A stretch of 29,527 nucleotides of DNA from an uncultured Lachnobacterium sp. (GTDB taxonomy: Bacteria > Bacillota > Clostridia > Lachnospirales > Lachnospiraceae): contig URDU01000036.1 in assembly GCA_900546625.1 (NCBI GenBank), positions 1 to 29,527 on the forward strand, written 5' to 3'. Shown here piece after piece: positions 1-7,213 of the stretch; position 1 is the first letter of the stretch, and each line of letters starts with the position of its first letter. A model generated the notes under the pieces. The model saw nothing but the letters and a program-made list of their open reading frames with translations. It was not told where the DNA came from and did not search any database. Position numbers and translations under genes: made by a program.

Positions 1-45
1 TTTTTCAAAATTATCGATTCCAACAGGCAGTTTTAATATTTCCAT
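1..45 (-). CDS. AAA-ATPase-like/PD-(D/E)XK family protein, N-terminus only
   Basis: Only the first 15 codons are inside the window, reading MEILKLPVGIDNFEK on the minus strand and leaving at base 1. The ATG (43-45, complement) has a strong AGGAGG ribosome binding site eight bases upstream. The opening LPVGIDNFEK resembles the start of AAA-ATPase-like (pfam09820) proteins, in which a short 'GI-F-KLR--YYIDKT' stretch precedes the Walker A motif; a full member of that family lies at 11593 in this window and starts in a similar way (ISIGKQDFLYLRENN). Family assignment rests on these few residues and is an inference. The window edge prevents any check of the ATPase or nuclease motifs. Confidence 0.5.
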   Translation of the reverse strand, partial: MEILKLPVGIDNFEK

Positions 46-232
46 GCGAGCCTCCTCAGTTAAAATATGATCGATACATTCACATATAGTATAACTGATT
101 TTTAGAGGAATTACAATTTCTAGTGACTATATAAAATTTAGGTACAAAACAAACCCAAAAATAATGTCAAATGCTTTGAAAAAGTGTCAATAAAAACATA
201 AAATAATAAAAAAGTTTTGAGCTAATTGACAA

Positions 233-262
233 TTGTTTAATTAATATATCTTGTGATAAAAT
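233..262 (+). promoter_or_regulatory. Candidate promoter of the small secreted protein gene
   Basis: TTGTTT (233-238), an 18-base spacer and TAAAAT (257-262), with TG one base before the -10 (extended -10). A TTGACA at 226-231 is the better -35 word but has no -10 at a usable distance. The surrounding 46-306 stretch is very AT-rich and shows no other gene. Confidence 0.4.
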
Positions 263-306
263 ATCCGCGAAGATAATGGAGTGCCATTATAAGGAGGTAT
301 TCAGAA

Positions 307-708
307 ATGAATAAAATAATAAACAAACAAGTTCTTGCTACGTTTGCATTAGTTACTATCATGGCAGGAGTGTTAATAGGTACTAATTGTATTTATGCAG
401 CGCAGGACGGAAAAGAGACAACAACTATCCGGCTTATAAACCAGACTTATTTTAATGCTAAGAATATCGAGGTAACCTGGAATGATGGCAAAGAGCAGAC
501 TGTCAACACCCTTGGCAGCCATGATTCAATTGATTTCTCATCAGATGTGGGAAGCGTATACAAAATGGATGTTACCGGAACAACCCAGTCCGGAGAGAAA
601 TTCACCGGACATTTTAAGGGACTGGTCGGCAAAGATACAAGAGTATTTATAGAGCTTGACGAGAATGCTGATGTTCAGGTTTTTATCCCACAGGGAGAAA
701 TTGATTAA
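307..708 (+). CDS. Small secreted protein of unknown function
   Basis: A 133-residue protein whose family I do not recognise. Residues 1-32 form a typical Sec signal peptide: basic start (MNKIINK), hydrophobic core (about 9-25) and a likely cleavage site after the small residues at IYAA. The mature part (about 100 residues) is acidic and predicted beta-rich, with phrases such as TIRLINQTYFNAKNIEVTWNDG and GSVYKMDVTGTTQSG. These suggest a small extracellular beta-sandwich, but no catalytic motif is visible. The start is supported by AAGGAGG (291-297) nine bases upstream. The gene converges on the regulator at 712-2493 with only three bases between the stop codons, and its terminator lies inside that gene. 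It is probably monocistronic; a link to the acid-sugar locus is not shown. Confidence 0.75.
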   Translation: MNKIINKQVLATFALVTIMAGVLIGTNCIYAAQDGKETTTIRLINQTYFNAKNIEVTWNDGKEQTVNTLGSHDSIDFSSDVGSVYKMDVTGTTQSGEKFTGHFKGLVGKDTRVFIELDENADVQVFIPQGEID

Positions 709-711
709 GCA

Positions 712-2493
712 TTAATTATTGTTCTTTAAGATCCGCCAGAGTGTGCTTCGGCTTATGCCGAGCCGCCTGGCGGTTTTTTCTTTATTGTCATGTTCTTCGT
801 GTAACACCTGAAGAATGATCTGATAATTTATCTCATCTAGAGTTCCATCAAATTTTACTGAATCATCAAAGACGCGTCCGTAGTCGGGCTCCTGTTTCAG
901 GATGGCTTCTACAGTGTCACAGGAGATATACGGTGTCTTTGTTATTGTGACAAGCTCTTTGAGGACATGCTGCAGTTGGTCGAGATTGTTAGGCCAGTTG
1001 TACGAGTGCATTTTTTCCATTGCGTCAACGTCAAAGCCTATTATCTGTTTCCCGAGGGAGACATTGAACCGGTGTAGATAGAGTGCGGTTATACCGGAAA
1101 AATCGTCAATGCGCTCTCGAAGCGGTGGGAGATTCATGGTAAGGCAGGAAAGATGATTCTCCATAAAGGTGCGTATTGTGGCAAATGCAGGCTGATTGGA
1201 GTTGTTGATGGAAAGCGAGACTATGAGTCTCATTCTCGTGCAAAGCTTCGTCTGGTCTATATATTGAAACAAATCACCAATCTGTTCCAGACTAAGAGCG
1301 TCGGCTTTTTCAAAAAATACTGTGCTGTCCACTTCGTTGAGAGGAGAATTCTCATTGTTTAGCAGGCTGTGCCACTTACGCTCTTTTATCAGAGAACAGT
1401 CGATACTGTAAAATGGAGCGTGCTTATAGTTGCTTTGCTTGTAAATAAGTGATGCAGCCTTGCCTTTGCCGGTTCCGTTTTCTCCGAGAATAAGCACAGG
1501 CAGATGGCTTTTAGCGTATTCTTCTATTATCTGCGCTATTTTGCCTGCTTTACCGGTTCCATTGTAAGCGTCAGCAAAGTCGTTGGAGGAGGTGTTGTCA
1601 ATATTGTAAATCTGAAATCCAGGGTCGTCCTCGGCGGTTAATGCAGGACTCTTACATATAGTAATTGCAGTGTACTTCTGATCCTCGTAAATCAGGTGGC
1701 GGTTGTATAGAGTATAGACGTTATCGCGTATCTGATGCGAAACGGTCTGGTTCGGAACTTTCAAAAATGACTTAATGTATGTCTGTACAAAATTCATCAA
1801 CGATGTATTCATTTCATCTATTGCGATGCTTGAAAACCACAGAGTACCTGCAGGCGAGTAAATTAAGAATTCGCGGTCATCCTCGGTCAGAAGCGACTGG
1901 AACAGATCCTTCTGCTTGTGGACATAATTGGAAGAATGCACAAGCTTTACAGCCTCGGCAACGGCGTTTTCTATGCTTTCCCTGCCGGAGGTTACAAGAT
2001 TATAATTTAATCCGATATCCTTTGCGGCTCTGGCACCGGTCACGTCGCATAGGACAAGCGTGCAGCCGTTTTCTTTTGCTTCTTTAAGGCGATTGACTGC
2101 ATCTGCCGAGTCCTTGAAAGTGATTATGTCAATATCATATTGAAGAAGGTCACACAGCAGATGTGCATTTGCAGTGATTCCGGGAAAACCGGCAATTACA
2201 AATTTTCCGTTGTAGCTCTCAGCAAGCTTGATGCTCAGAAGTATATCGTAAACAGAGATTGATATATCTATGACGGGAAGCTCAACAGCAGATTGTATAA
2301 GCTCTGCGGTGCCGCCTCGCGAAATGATAACATCGTAATTTTTATGTGCAAGCTGCATTGCGATATCACGGCCGGTGAACAGATCACCGGTCTGGACAGT
2401 GAGAGCAATGTCATCGCGCGACTGTGCTATATCGGTAAGTATGTCAGCCATGCCCTCGTAAGGGGCGACTGCAAGAATCTTGGTTTTCTGCAT
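712..2493 (-). CDS. PrpR_N / AAA+ / Fis-type transcriptional regulator without GAFTGA
   Basis: A 593-residue regulator of the propionate-regulator (PrpR) type. Residues 1-190 match the PrpR_N sensor fold (VIISRGGTAELIQ, ELPVIDISISVYDIL). Residues 200-285 look PAS-like. Residues 310-535 are an AAA+ domain with Walker A GENGTGKG (337-344) and LPPLRER (455-461). Residues 552-592 are a Fis-like helix-turn-helix (ARRLGISRSTLWRIL). The GAFTGA loop that contacts sigma-54 is absent where it is expected (about 375-388), and the Walker B is weak (VFFEKAD). It therefore probably acts with sigma-70 RNA polymerase, as TyrR does. PrpR_N regulators often sit beside DUF1537/PdxA2 catabolic genes; here it is divergent from them. 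The ATG is preceded by AAAGGAG. The regulator likely senses an acid sugar or a phosphorylated intermediate; the ligand is unknown. Confidence 0.88.
   Translation of the reverse strand: MQKTKILAVAPYEGMADILTDIAQSRDDIALTVQTGDLFTGRDIAMQLAHKNYDVIISRGGTAELIQSAVELPVIDISISVYDILLSIKLAESYNGKFVIAGFPGITANAHLLCDLLQYDIDIITFKDSADAVNRLKEAKENGCTLVLCDVTGARAAKDIGLNYNLVTSGRESIENAVAEAVKLVHSSNYVHKQKDLFQSLLTEDDREFLIYSPAGTLWFSSIAIDEMNTSLMNFVQTYIKSFLKVPNQTVSHQIRDNVYTLYNRHLIYEDQKYTAITICKSPALTAEDDPGFQIYNIDNTSSNDFADAYNGTGKAGKIAQIIEEYAKSHLPVLILGENGTGKGKAASLIYKQSNYKHAPFYSIDCSLIKERKWHSLLNNENSPLNEVDSTVFFEKADALSLEQIGDLFQYIDQTKLCTRMRLIVSLSINNSNQPAFATIRTFMENHLSCLTMNLPPLRERIDDFSGITALYLHRFNVSLGKQIIGFDVDAMEKMHSYNWPNNLDQLQHVLKELVTITKTPYISCDTVEAILKQEPDYGRVFDDSVKFDGTLDEINYQIILQVLHEEHDNKEKTARRLGISRSTLWRILKNNN
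733..779 (+). terminator. Rho-independent terminator inside the convergent regulator gene
   Basis: CCGCCAG (733-739) pairs with CTGGCGG (767-773), and an inner stem TCGGC-TTAT-GCCGA (748-761) stacks within it. Six T residues follow directly (774-779). It is placed to end the transcript of 307-708. The same bases encode the recognition part of the regulator's Fis-type helix-turn-helix on the other strand. Confidence 0.75.
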
Positions 2494-2538
2494 ATATTTC
2501 TCCTTTTAGGATTTGTAAATGTTAAGTGGTTATTTTAA

Positions 2539-2555
2539 TGTTTAAAAATGAAACG
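2539..2555. promoter_or_regulatory. Regulator operator, copy A
   Basis: TGTTTAAAAATGAAACG, the copy nearest the regulator gene, matches the consensus TGTTTCAAAATGAAACA with two mismatches. It lies downstream of the regulator promoter on the minus strand, where binding would block transcription. Confidence 0.55.
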
Positions 2556-2595
2556 TAAAGATAGCACTAGTGATGCTTTGTTACTATTTAACCAT

Positions 2596-2624
2596 ATTGT
2601 ATTACAGTATGTTTCAAAATGCAA
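2596..2624 (-). promoter_or_regulatory. Promoter of the PrpR-like regulator
   Basis: On the minus strand: TTGCAT (complement of 2619-2624), 17 bases, TACAAT (complement of 2596-2601). The -35 lies within operator copy B, so binding there should exclude polymerase. This predicts negative autoregulation. Confidence 0.55.
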
Positions 2625-2626
2625 CA
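2610..2626. promoter_or_regulatory. Regulator operator, copy B
   Basis: TGTTTCAAAATGCAACA, an inverted repeat with TGTT/AACA arms. It covers the -35 of the minus-strand regulator promoter. Confidence 0.6.
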
Positions 2627-2641
2627 AATAAATGCGACTTA

Positions 2642-2658
2642 TGTTTCAAAATAGAACA
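2642..2658. promoter_or_regulatory. Regulator operator, copy C
   Basis: TGTTTCAAAATAGAACA. It starts 32 bases after copy B (three helical turns), and its centre is about 63 bases before the expected start of the catabolic transcript, a usual position for an activator site. Confidence 0.6.
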
Positions 2659-2677
2659 AAAATAACAAAACAACGCG

Positions 2678-2706
2678 TTGAACGAGTCACAAAAAACAGA
2701 TATTAT
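2678..2706 (+). promoter_or_regulatory. Sigma-70-type promoter of the acid-sugar operon
   Basis: TTGAAC (2678-2683), exactly 17 bases, TATTAT (2701-2706). No -24/-12 sigma-54 element (TGGCAC...TTGCA) was seen in the 282-base spacer. Operator copies C (upstream) and D (downstream) flank this promoter. Confidence 0.65.
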
Positions 2707-2724
2707 ATGATTAGTTCAAAGAGA

Positions 2725-2741
2725 TGTTCAAAAATAAAACA
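2725..2741. promoter_or_regulatory. Regulator operator, copy D
   Basis: TGTTCAAAAATAAAACA, 83 bases after copy C (eight helical turns) and about 20 bases inside the expected transcript of the catabolic operon. It could serve for repression or looping in the absence of inducer. Confidence 0.5.
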
Positions 2742-2775
2742 CAAGAATAACAATATAACAAAGGAGAGGTAATAT

Positions 2776-3930
2776 ATGAGTTATCAGATTAAAATTCCGT
2801 CATGTATTTTTGGCGGAGCAGGAAGCATTGAGAATGTGAAAGCGGTAATAGAAAAAGAGAATGCTAAAAAAGTAATAGTTTTTACGGATAAAGGCATTCG
2901 TGCAACAGGACTTTTAGATCTGCTGACAGAGATTCTTGAGGAAAACAAGACAGAGTATCAGGTATTTGATGATCTTGCCTCCGAACCATCATATCAGGAT
3001 GTTGAAAAGGTTATGAAGGAAGTGGAGAGCGCATCAGGAGATCTTATCATAGCAATCGGTGGGGGAAGTGTTATGGATGCAGCAAAGCTTTGCTGCGTAT
3101 TAAAAGATGCAGACTACACTATAAAAGATCTGCTCAATGATCCGACGCTTGCAAAGAAACAGATTAAGACGGTTATGATTCCGACAACCTGCGGAACAGG
3201 ATCTGAGGCAACCTGCAATGCAATCGTTGCGGTTCCGGAGGAACAGTCAAAGAAAGGAATTGTAAATGACAGTATGATTCCGGACTATGTGGTATTGGAT
3301 TCAAATATGATCAGAAAGCTTCCGAAATCAATTGTGGCAGCAACAGGTGTAGATGCATTGGCCCATGTGGTTGAGTGCTTCACCTCAAAGAAAGCAACAC
3401 CGTTTTCCGATACCTATGCAGCAGCCGGAGCCAAGCTTATTTTCCACAATATCAGGGAAGCTTATAACAATCCTGACAATATGGAAGCAAAAAGCAATAT
3501 GATGACCGGAGCCTTCTATGGCGGAGTCGCAATCACAGGAAGCGGAACAACAGCAGTTCATGCACTTTCATATCCACTGGGAGGCAAATATCACATTGCT
3601 CACGGTGTATCAAATGCCATACTTTTTGCACATGTTATGGAATTTAACAAGGACGCATGCAGCAGGAGACTTGCAATACTTTGCGATGCTGTTTACCCTG
3701 AGCATGCAGGAAAATCTGAGGATGAGAAAGCACAGTACATGATCGATCAGATTGCTGACATTGTAAAGGTTACAAACATTCCAACAGATTTAAAGGAATT
3801 CGGTGTTAAGCCGGAGGACCTGGATTTCCTTGTTGATGCCGGAAGCAAACAGCAGAGACTTCTTGTAAACAATATGAAAGAATTAAGCCTTGACGATATC
3901 AGAAACATATATCTTAAGGTATTAAAATAA
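2776..3930 (+). CDS. Iron-containing alcohol dehydrogenase family enzyme
   Basis: A 384-residue, full-length group III (metal-dependent) alcohol dehydrogenase; such enzymes interconvert an alcohol and an aldehyde with NAD(P)H. The nucleotide-binding GGGSVMDAAKL lies near residue 97. Metal ligands by comparison with E. coli FucO are D193 and H197 (DALAH), H262 (VHALSY) and H276 (AHG). The second conserved histidine of FucO (H267) is replaced by Y266, in a HALSYPLGG motif that marks a separate subfamily. It is the first gene after the regulated promoter, with AAAGGAG upstream, and pdxA2 starts 11 bases after its stop. Its substrate is not evident; reduction of an aldehyde released by the neighbouring DapA-like lyase, or oxidation of a hydroxyl of the acid sugar, are both possible. 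Confidence 0.88.
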   Translation: MSYQIKIPSCIFGGAGSIENVKAVIEKENAKKVIVFTDKGIRATGLLDLLTEILEENKTEYQVFDDLASEPSYQDVEKVMKEVESASGDLIIAIGGGSVMDAAKLCCVLKDADYTIKDLLNDPTLAKKQIKTVMIPTTCGTGSEATCNAIVAVPEEQSKKGIVNDSMIPDYVVLDSNMIRKLPKSIVAATGVDALAHVVECFTSKKATPFSDTYAAAGAKLIFHNIREAYNNPDNMEAKSNMMTGAFYGGVAITGSGTTAVHALSYPLGGKYHIAHGVSNAILFAHVMEFNKDACSRRLAILCDAVYPEHAGKSEDEKAQYMIDQIADIVKVTNIPTDLKEFGVKPEDLDFLVDAGSKQQRLLVNNMKELSLDDIRNIYLKVLK

Positions 3931-3941
3931 AGGAGGAGCCT

Positions 3942-4982
3942 ATGAAAAAGCCAATTATCGGAATTACAATGGGAGATCCTGCGGGAAACGGTTCTGAGAT
4001 TTCAGTAAAAGCGTTATCAAGACCTGAAATATATAAGCAGTGTCGTCCGGTGATTATCGGTGATGCCGCATGTATGGAAGAGGCAGTAAAAATCGCAGGA
4101 AAAGAAGGACAGATAAAGATTCATGCGATTAACGATATTAAAGCTGCAAAGTTTGAGTACGGAACGATTGATGTGTACGACATGAACCTTGTGAACATGG
4201 ACAGACACATATTCGGAAAAGTATCAAAGATGTGTGGAGAGGCTGCTTTTCAGTATGTCGTAAAGGTAATAGAGCTTGCGCAGAGCGGCGAGATTGACGC
4301 AACTGTCACAAATGCCTTAAATAAAGAGGCAATAAATATGGCAGGACATCATTATTCGGGACATACAGAGATTTATGCAGAGTACACCCATACAGACAAG
4401 TACACAATGATGCTTGCACACGAGGATTTGAGGGTTGTACACGTATCGACGCACGTTTCTCTCAGGCAGGCATGTGACAAGGTAAAGAAGGACAGAGTCC
4501 TTGAAGTTATAAGAATTGCAAATGATGCCTGCAAGGCGATAGGCATTGAGAATCCAAAGATTGGTGTGGCAGGTCTTAACCCACACTGCGGAGAAAACGG
4601 ACTGTTTGGAACAGAGGAAATTGAGGAAATCCAGCCGGCAATAGATGAGGCAATGGCAGAAGGAATCAATATTCCTGAGAAAAAACCGACACCGCCTGAC
4701 AGCATATTCTCTAAAGCAATCGGAGGCTGGTATGATATAGTTGTAGCAATGTACCATGATCAGGGACATATTCCTCTGAAGGTTAAAGGCTTTGTATACA
4801 ACAAAGAATTAAAGAAATGGGATGCGGTAGCAGGCGTAAATGTAACACTCGGAATCCCTGTAATAAGGGTATCGGTAGACCATGGTACAGGCTTTGACCT
4901 CGCAGGAAAAGGCGAATCGAATGAGTTAAGCCTTGTAAATTCAATTGACTATGCGACAAAGCTTGCAGTAAACAAAAAATAG
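3942..4982 (+). CDS. pdxA2: PdxA2-type 4-phospho-acid-sugar dehydrogenase
   Basis: A 346-residue member of the PdxA family. PdxA2 proteins next to DUF1537 kinases oxidise D-threonate 4-phosphate or D-erythronate 4-phosphate with NAD; loss of CO2 then gives dihydroxyacetone phosphate. The divalent-metal histidines are present: H171 (STHVSL), H215 (NPHCGE) and H272 (MYHDQGH), matching H166, H211 and H266 of E. coli PdxA. The phosphate-binding GHTE (about 140-143) and the DHGTGFDLAGKG end motif are also present. Vitamin B6 synthesis is a less likely role because no other pyridoxine gene is nearby and the kinase follows directly. An AAAGGAGG site precedes the ATG. Cytoplasmic, co-transcribed with its neighbours. 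Confidence 0.9.
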   Translation: MKKPIIGITMGDPAGNGSEISVKALSRPEIYKQCRPVIIGDAACMEEAVKIAGKEGQIKIHAINDIKAAKFEYGTIDVYDMNLVNMDRHIFGKVSKMCGEAAFQYVVKVIELAQSGEIDATVTNALNKEAINMAGHHYSGHTEIYAEYTHTDKYTMMLAHEDLRVVHVSTHVSLRQACDKVKKDRVLEVIRIANDACKAIGIENPKIGVAGLNPHCGENGLFGTEEIEEIQPAIDEAMAEGINIPEKKPTPPDSIFSKAIGGWYDIVVAMYHDQGHIPLKVKGFVYNKELKKWDAVAGVNVTLGIPVIRVSVDHGTGFDLAGKGESNELSLVNSIDYATKLAVNKK

Positions 4983-4996
4983 CGGGAGGAAATGCG

Positions 4997-6250
4997 ATGG
5001 TAAAGCTGTTGATCATAGCAGATGACTTTACCGGTGCATTGGATACCGGAATCCAGTTTGTGAATAAAGGAATTGCCACCCAGGTATTTACAAAAATGCC
5101 GGAAGCTATCGGGGATATAGATGAGATGACAGAGGTTCTGGTTATAGATTCTGAGACCAGACCAATGCCGGCAGCTAAGGCATATGATACTGTAAAAAAT
5201 ATTACAGAATGGGCAAAAGCAATTAAGATTCCTGTTATTTTCAAAAAAACGGACTCAGCGCTCCGCGGAAATATAGGAAGTGAGCTTCAGGCAGTTTTGG
5301 ACGGAAGCGGACACGACAAAGTTTATTTTCTGCCGGGGTATCCGAAGATAGACCGCTGTACGGTAAACGGAACTCACTACATACAGGGGCAGCTTCTTGA
5401 AAAAAGTGTATTCGGGCAGGATCCGTTTGAACCGGTAAAGCTGTCGTACATACCTGATATTATCGCACAGCAGACAGCTTTGAAATGTGCCTGTGTTAAG
5501 CACAATGAAGCTTTGAATGATATAAAAAGCGATGAACGTATCGTAATCTGCGATGTGGAAAAACACAAAGACATAGAAGAGAGGCTTGATGAGTTGCAGG
5601 AAAAAGATGAGCTTTGTATTATTGCCGGATGTGCCGCACTTGCGGAAGCGCTTGCCGACAAGCTCAGATTTGATGCAGCGAAGCCGCAAAGCTATAGGAA
5701 GAGTGAAAATTTTCTTGTGGAATGTGGCAGCTTGAATATGATTACGCAAAATCAGCTTGACTATGCCGAAGAACACGGATTTTCAAGAATCCATATGACC
5801 GTAGAACAAAAATTGCAGAAGGATTATTATAGCACGCAGGCGGGCTTGGAGTTTTTGCACAAGATGCAGGAGAAATGTGAAAAAGACAGATGTCTCATCA
5901 TTGATTCCATAGACCGGGAAGAAGACAAAAAGGGCTTTATGGAAGCAAATAAGCTGACTATGAATGATGTAAGAGCCCTGATTCCAACGGCACATGGACA
6001 CATAGCCGACTATCTGGCAGCAAATAAGCAGGATACGACAATACTTATGACAGGCGGCGACACTTTGATGGGGTATATGAAGCTGATAGGCTGTACCCAG
6101 ATTACACCGGTATGTGAGATAGAACAGGGTGTGGTTGTTTCCAATCTGAAAAATCACGGATTTGTGCAGCAGATAATATCCAAATCAGGTGGGTTCGGAA
6201 CCAAAGATGTACTGGTAAAGATTGCAGACAAAATATTAAATCAAAAATAA
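4997..6250 (+). CDS. dtnK: DUF1537 four-carbon acid sugar kinase (D-threonate/D-erythronate kinase type)
   Basis: A 417-residue kinase of the four-carbon acid sugar kinase family (N- and C-terminal domains, formerly DUF1537). These enzymes phosphorylate the 4-hydroxyl of threonate, erythronate or oxo-derivatives with ATP. The N-terminal substrate domain begins with the diagnostic ADDFTGALDTG (residues 8-18). A KTDSALRGN-type motif follows near residue 84, and the C-terminal ATP domain carries TGGDTLMGYM near 351-360 and the terminal GGFGTKD. Immediate linkage to pdxA2 (14-base gap) points to the pathway acid sugar, 4-phosphate, dihydroxyacetone phosphate plus CO2. Which stereoisomer is used cannot be read from the sequence, so the symbol is provisional. 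GGGAGG lies seven bases before the ATG. Confidence 0.9.
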   Translation: MVKLLIIADDFTGALDTGIQFVNKGIATQVFTKMPEAIGDIDEMTEVLVIDSETRPMPAAKAYDTVKNITEWAKAIKIPVIFKKTDSALRGNIGSELQAVLDGSGHDKVYFLPGYPKIDRCTVNGTHYIQGQLLEKSVFGQDPFEPVKLSYIPDIIAQQTALKCACVKHNEALNDIKSDERIVICDVEKHKDIEERLDELQEKDELCIIAGCAALAEALADKLRFDAAKPQSYRKSENFLVECGSLNMITQNQLDYAEEHGFSRIHMTVEQKLQKDYYSTQAGLEFLHKMQEKCEKDRCLIIDSIDREEDKKGFMEANKLTMNDVRALIPTAHGHIADYLAANKQDTTILMTGGDTLMGYMKLIGCTQITPVCEIEQGVVVSNLKNHGFVQQIISKSGGFGTKDVLVKIADKILNQK

Positions 6251-6283
6251 AAAAATAAACAAGTTTAAAAGGAGAAGAAAAAC

Positions 6284-7192
6284 ATGAAACAGACAGAATT
6301 AAAAGGAATTATTACACCAATTTTAACACCAATGAACGCAGATGAGAGCATCAACACTGACGAGCTCAGAACACAGATTGACAGACTTATCGATGGCGGT
6401 GTGCACGGAATTTTCCCATTTGGAACAAACGGTGAGGGATATATCTTAAATGAAAAAGAAAAATGCGAAGTCCTTGAAGCTGCAATTGATCAGGTAAAAG
6501 GAAGAGTACCTGTATATGCCGGCTCAGGCTGCATTTCAACACAGGATACTATCAGAATGAGCAAGGAGGCAGAAAAGCTCGGAGCTGACGTCCTTTCAAT
6601 AATCACTCCAAGCTTTGCGGTTGCATCACAGAAGGAGTTATACGATCACTATGTAGAGGTTGCCAAGCATGTAGATACTCCAATCGTTCTTTACAATATT
6701 CCTGCCCGTACAGGAAACAAGCTGCTTCCTGAGACAGTAAAGAAGCTTGCAAAGGATGTTGACCTTATCATCGGTGCAAAGGATTCAAGCGGAGATTGGG
6801 ATAACTTAAAGGCATATATCACAGAGACACGTGAACTTGACAAGAAGTTCTATGTATTATCAGGAAATGATTCACTCATTCTCCCAGCGTTAAAAGAAGG
6901 AGGAGTCGGAGGAATCGCAGGATGCTCAAATGTTTATCCACATGTGCTTTCATCAATCTACAACCTTTTCAAAGAGGGCAAGCTTGAGGAGGCAGAGGCA
7001 GCACAGGATTCTATCGCAAGCTTCAGAGCTGTATTCAAATACGGCAATCCTAACACAGTTGTTAAAAAAGCGGTTGCTATGCTCGGATATCCTGTTGGCG
7101 ATTGCAGACGTCCATTCAACTATCTGTGCGATGAGGGCGTGGAAGCGCTTGCAAAGGTATTAAAAGAGAATGCTGACAAAGGAATGAACTAG
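6284..7192 (+). CDS. DapA/NAL-superfamily aldolase or dehydratase
   Basis: A 302-residue class I aldolase of the dihydrodipicolinate synthase/N-acetylneuraminate lyase superfamily. It has the substrate carboxylate loop GTNGEG (47-52), the catalytic tyrosine Y137 in YNIPARTG, and the Schiff-base lysine K166 in GAKDSSGD. The KDSSG version is more typical of catabolic members (2-keto-3-deoxy sugar acid aldolases, 4-hydroxy-2-oxoglutarate aldolases) than of lysine synthesis. The operon setting supports a role in breaking or forming a 2-oxo acid linked to the acid sugar. The true substrate is unknown; DapA itself is unlikely because no lysine gene is nearby. AAAAGGAG precedes the ATG and the gap to the kinase is 33 bases. 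Confidence 0.85.
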   Translation: MKQTELKGIITPILTPMNADESINTDELRTQIDRLIDGGVHGIFPFGTNGEGYILNEKEKCEVLEAAIDQVKGRVPVYAGSGCISTQDTIRMSKEAEKLGADVLSIITPSFAVASQKELYDHYVEVAKHVDTPIVLYNIPARTGNKLLPETVKKLAKDVDLIIGAKDSSGDWDNLKAYITETRELDKKFYVLSGNDSLILPALKEGGVGGIAGCSNVYPHVLSSIYNLFKEGKLEEAEAAQDSIASFRAVFKYGNPNTVVKKAVAMLGYPVGDCRRPFNYLCDEGVEALAKVLKENADKGMN

Positions 7193-7213
7193 CTCTGGGG
7201 AGGATGAATTAAT

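Noticed and set aside
226..231. TTGACA as the -35 of the first gene
   Set aside because: No -10-like word lies 16-18 bases downstream; TTGTTT at 233 with TAAAAT at 257 fits better.
2494..2775. Sigma-54 promoter expected for a PrpR-type regulator
   Set aside because: No TGGCAC/TTGCA pair at the right spacing was found; the sigma-70 elements fit better.
4317..4769. A 150-residue minus-strand reading frame
   Set aside because: It is antisense to pdxA2, cysteine-rich and without a start signal; a shadow of the real gene.
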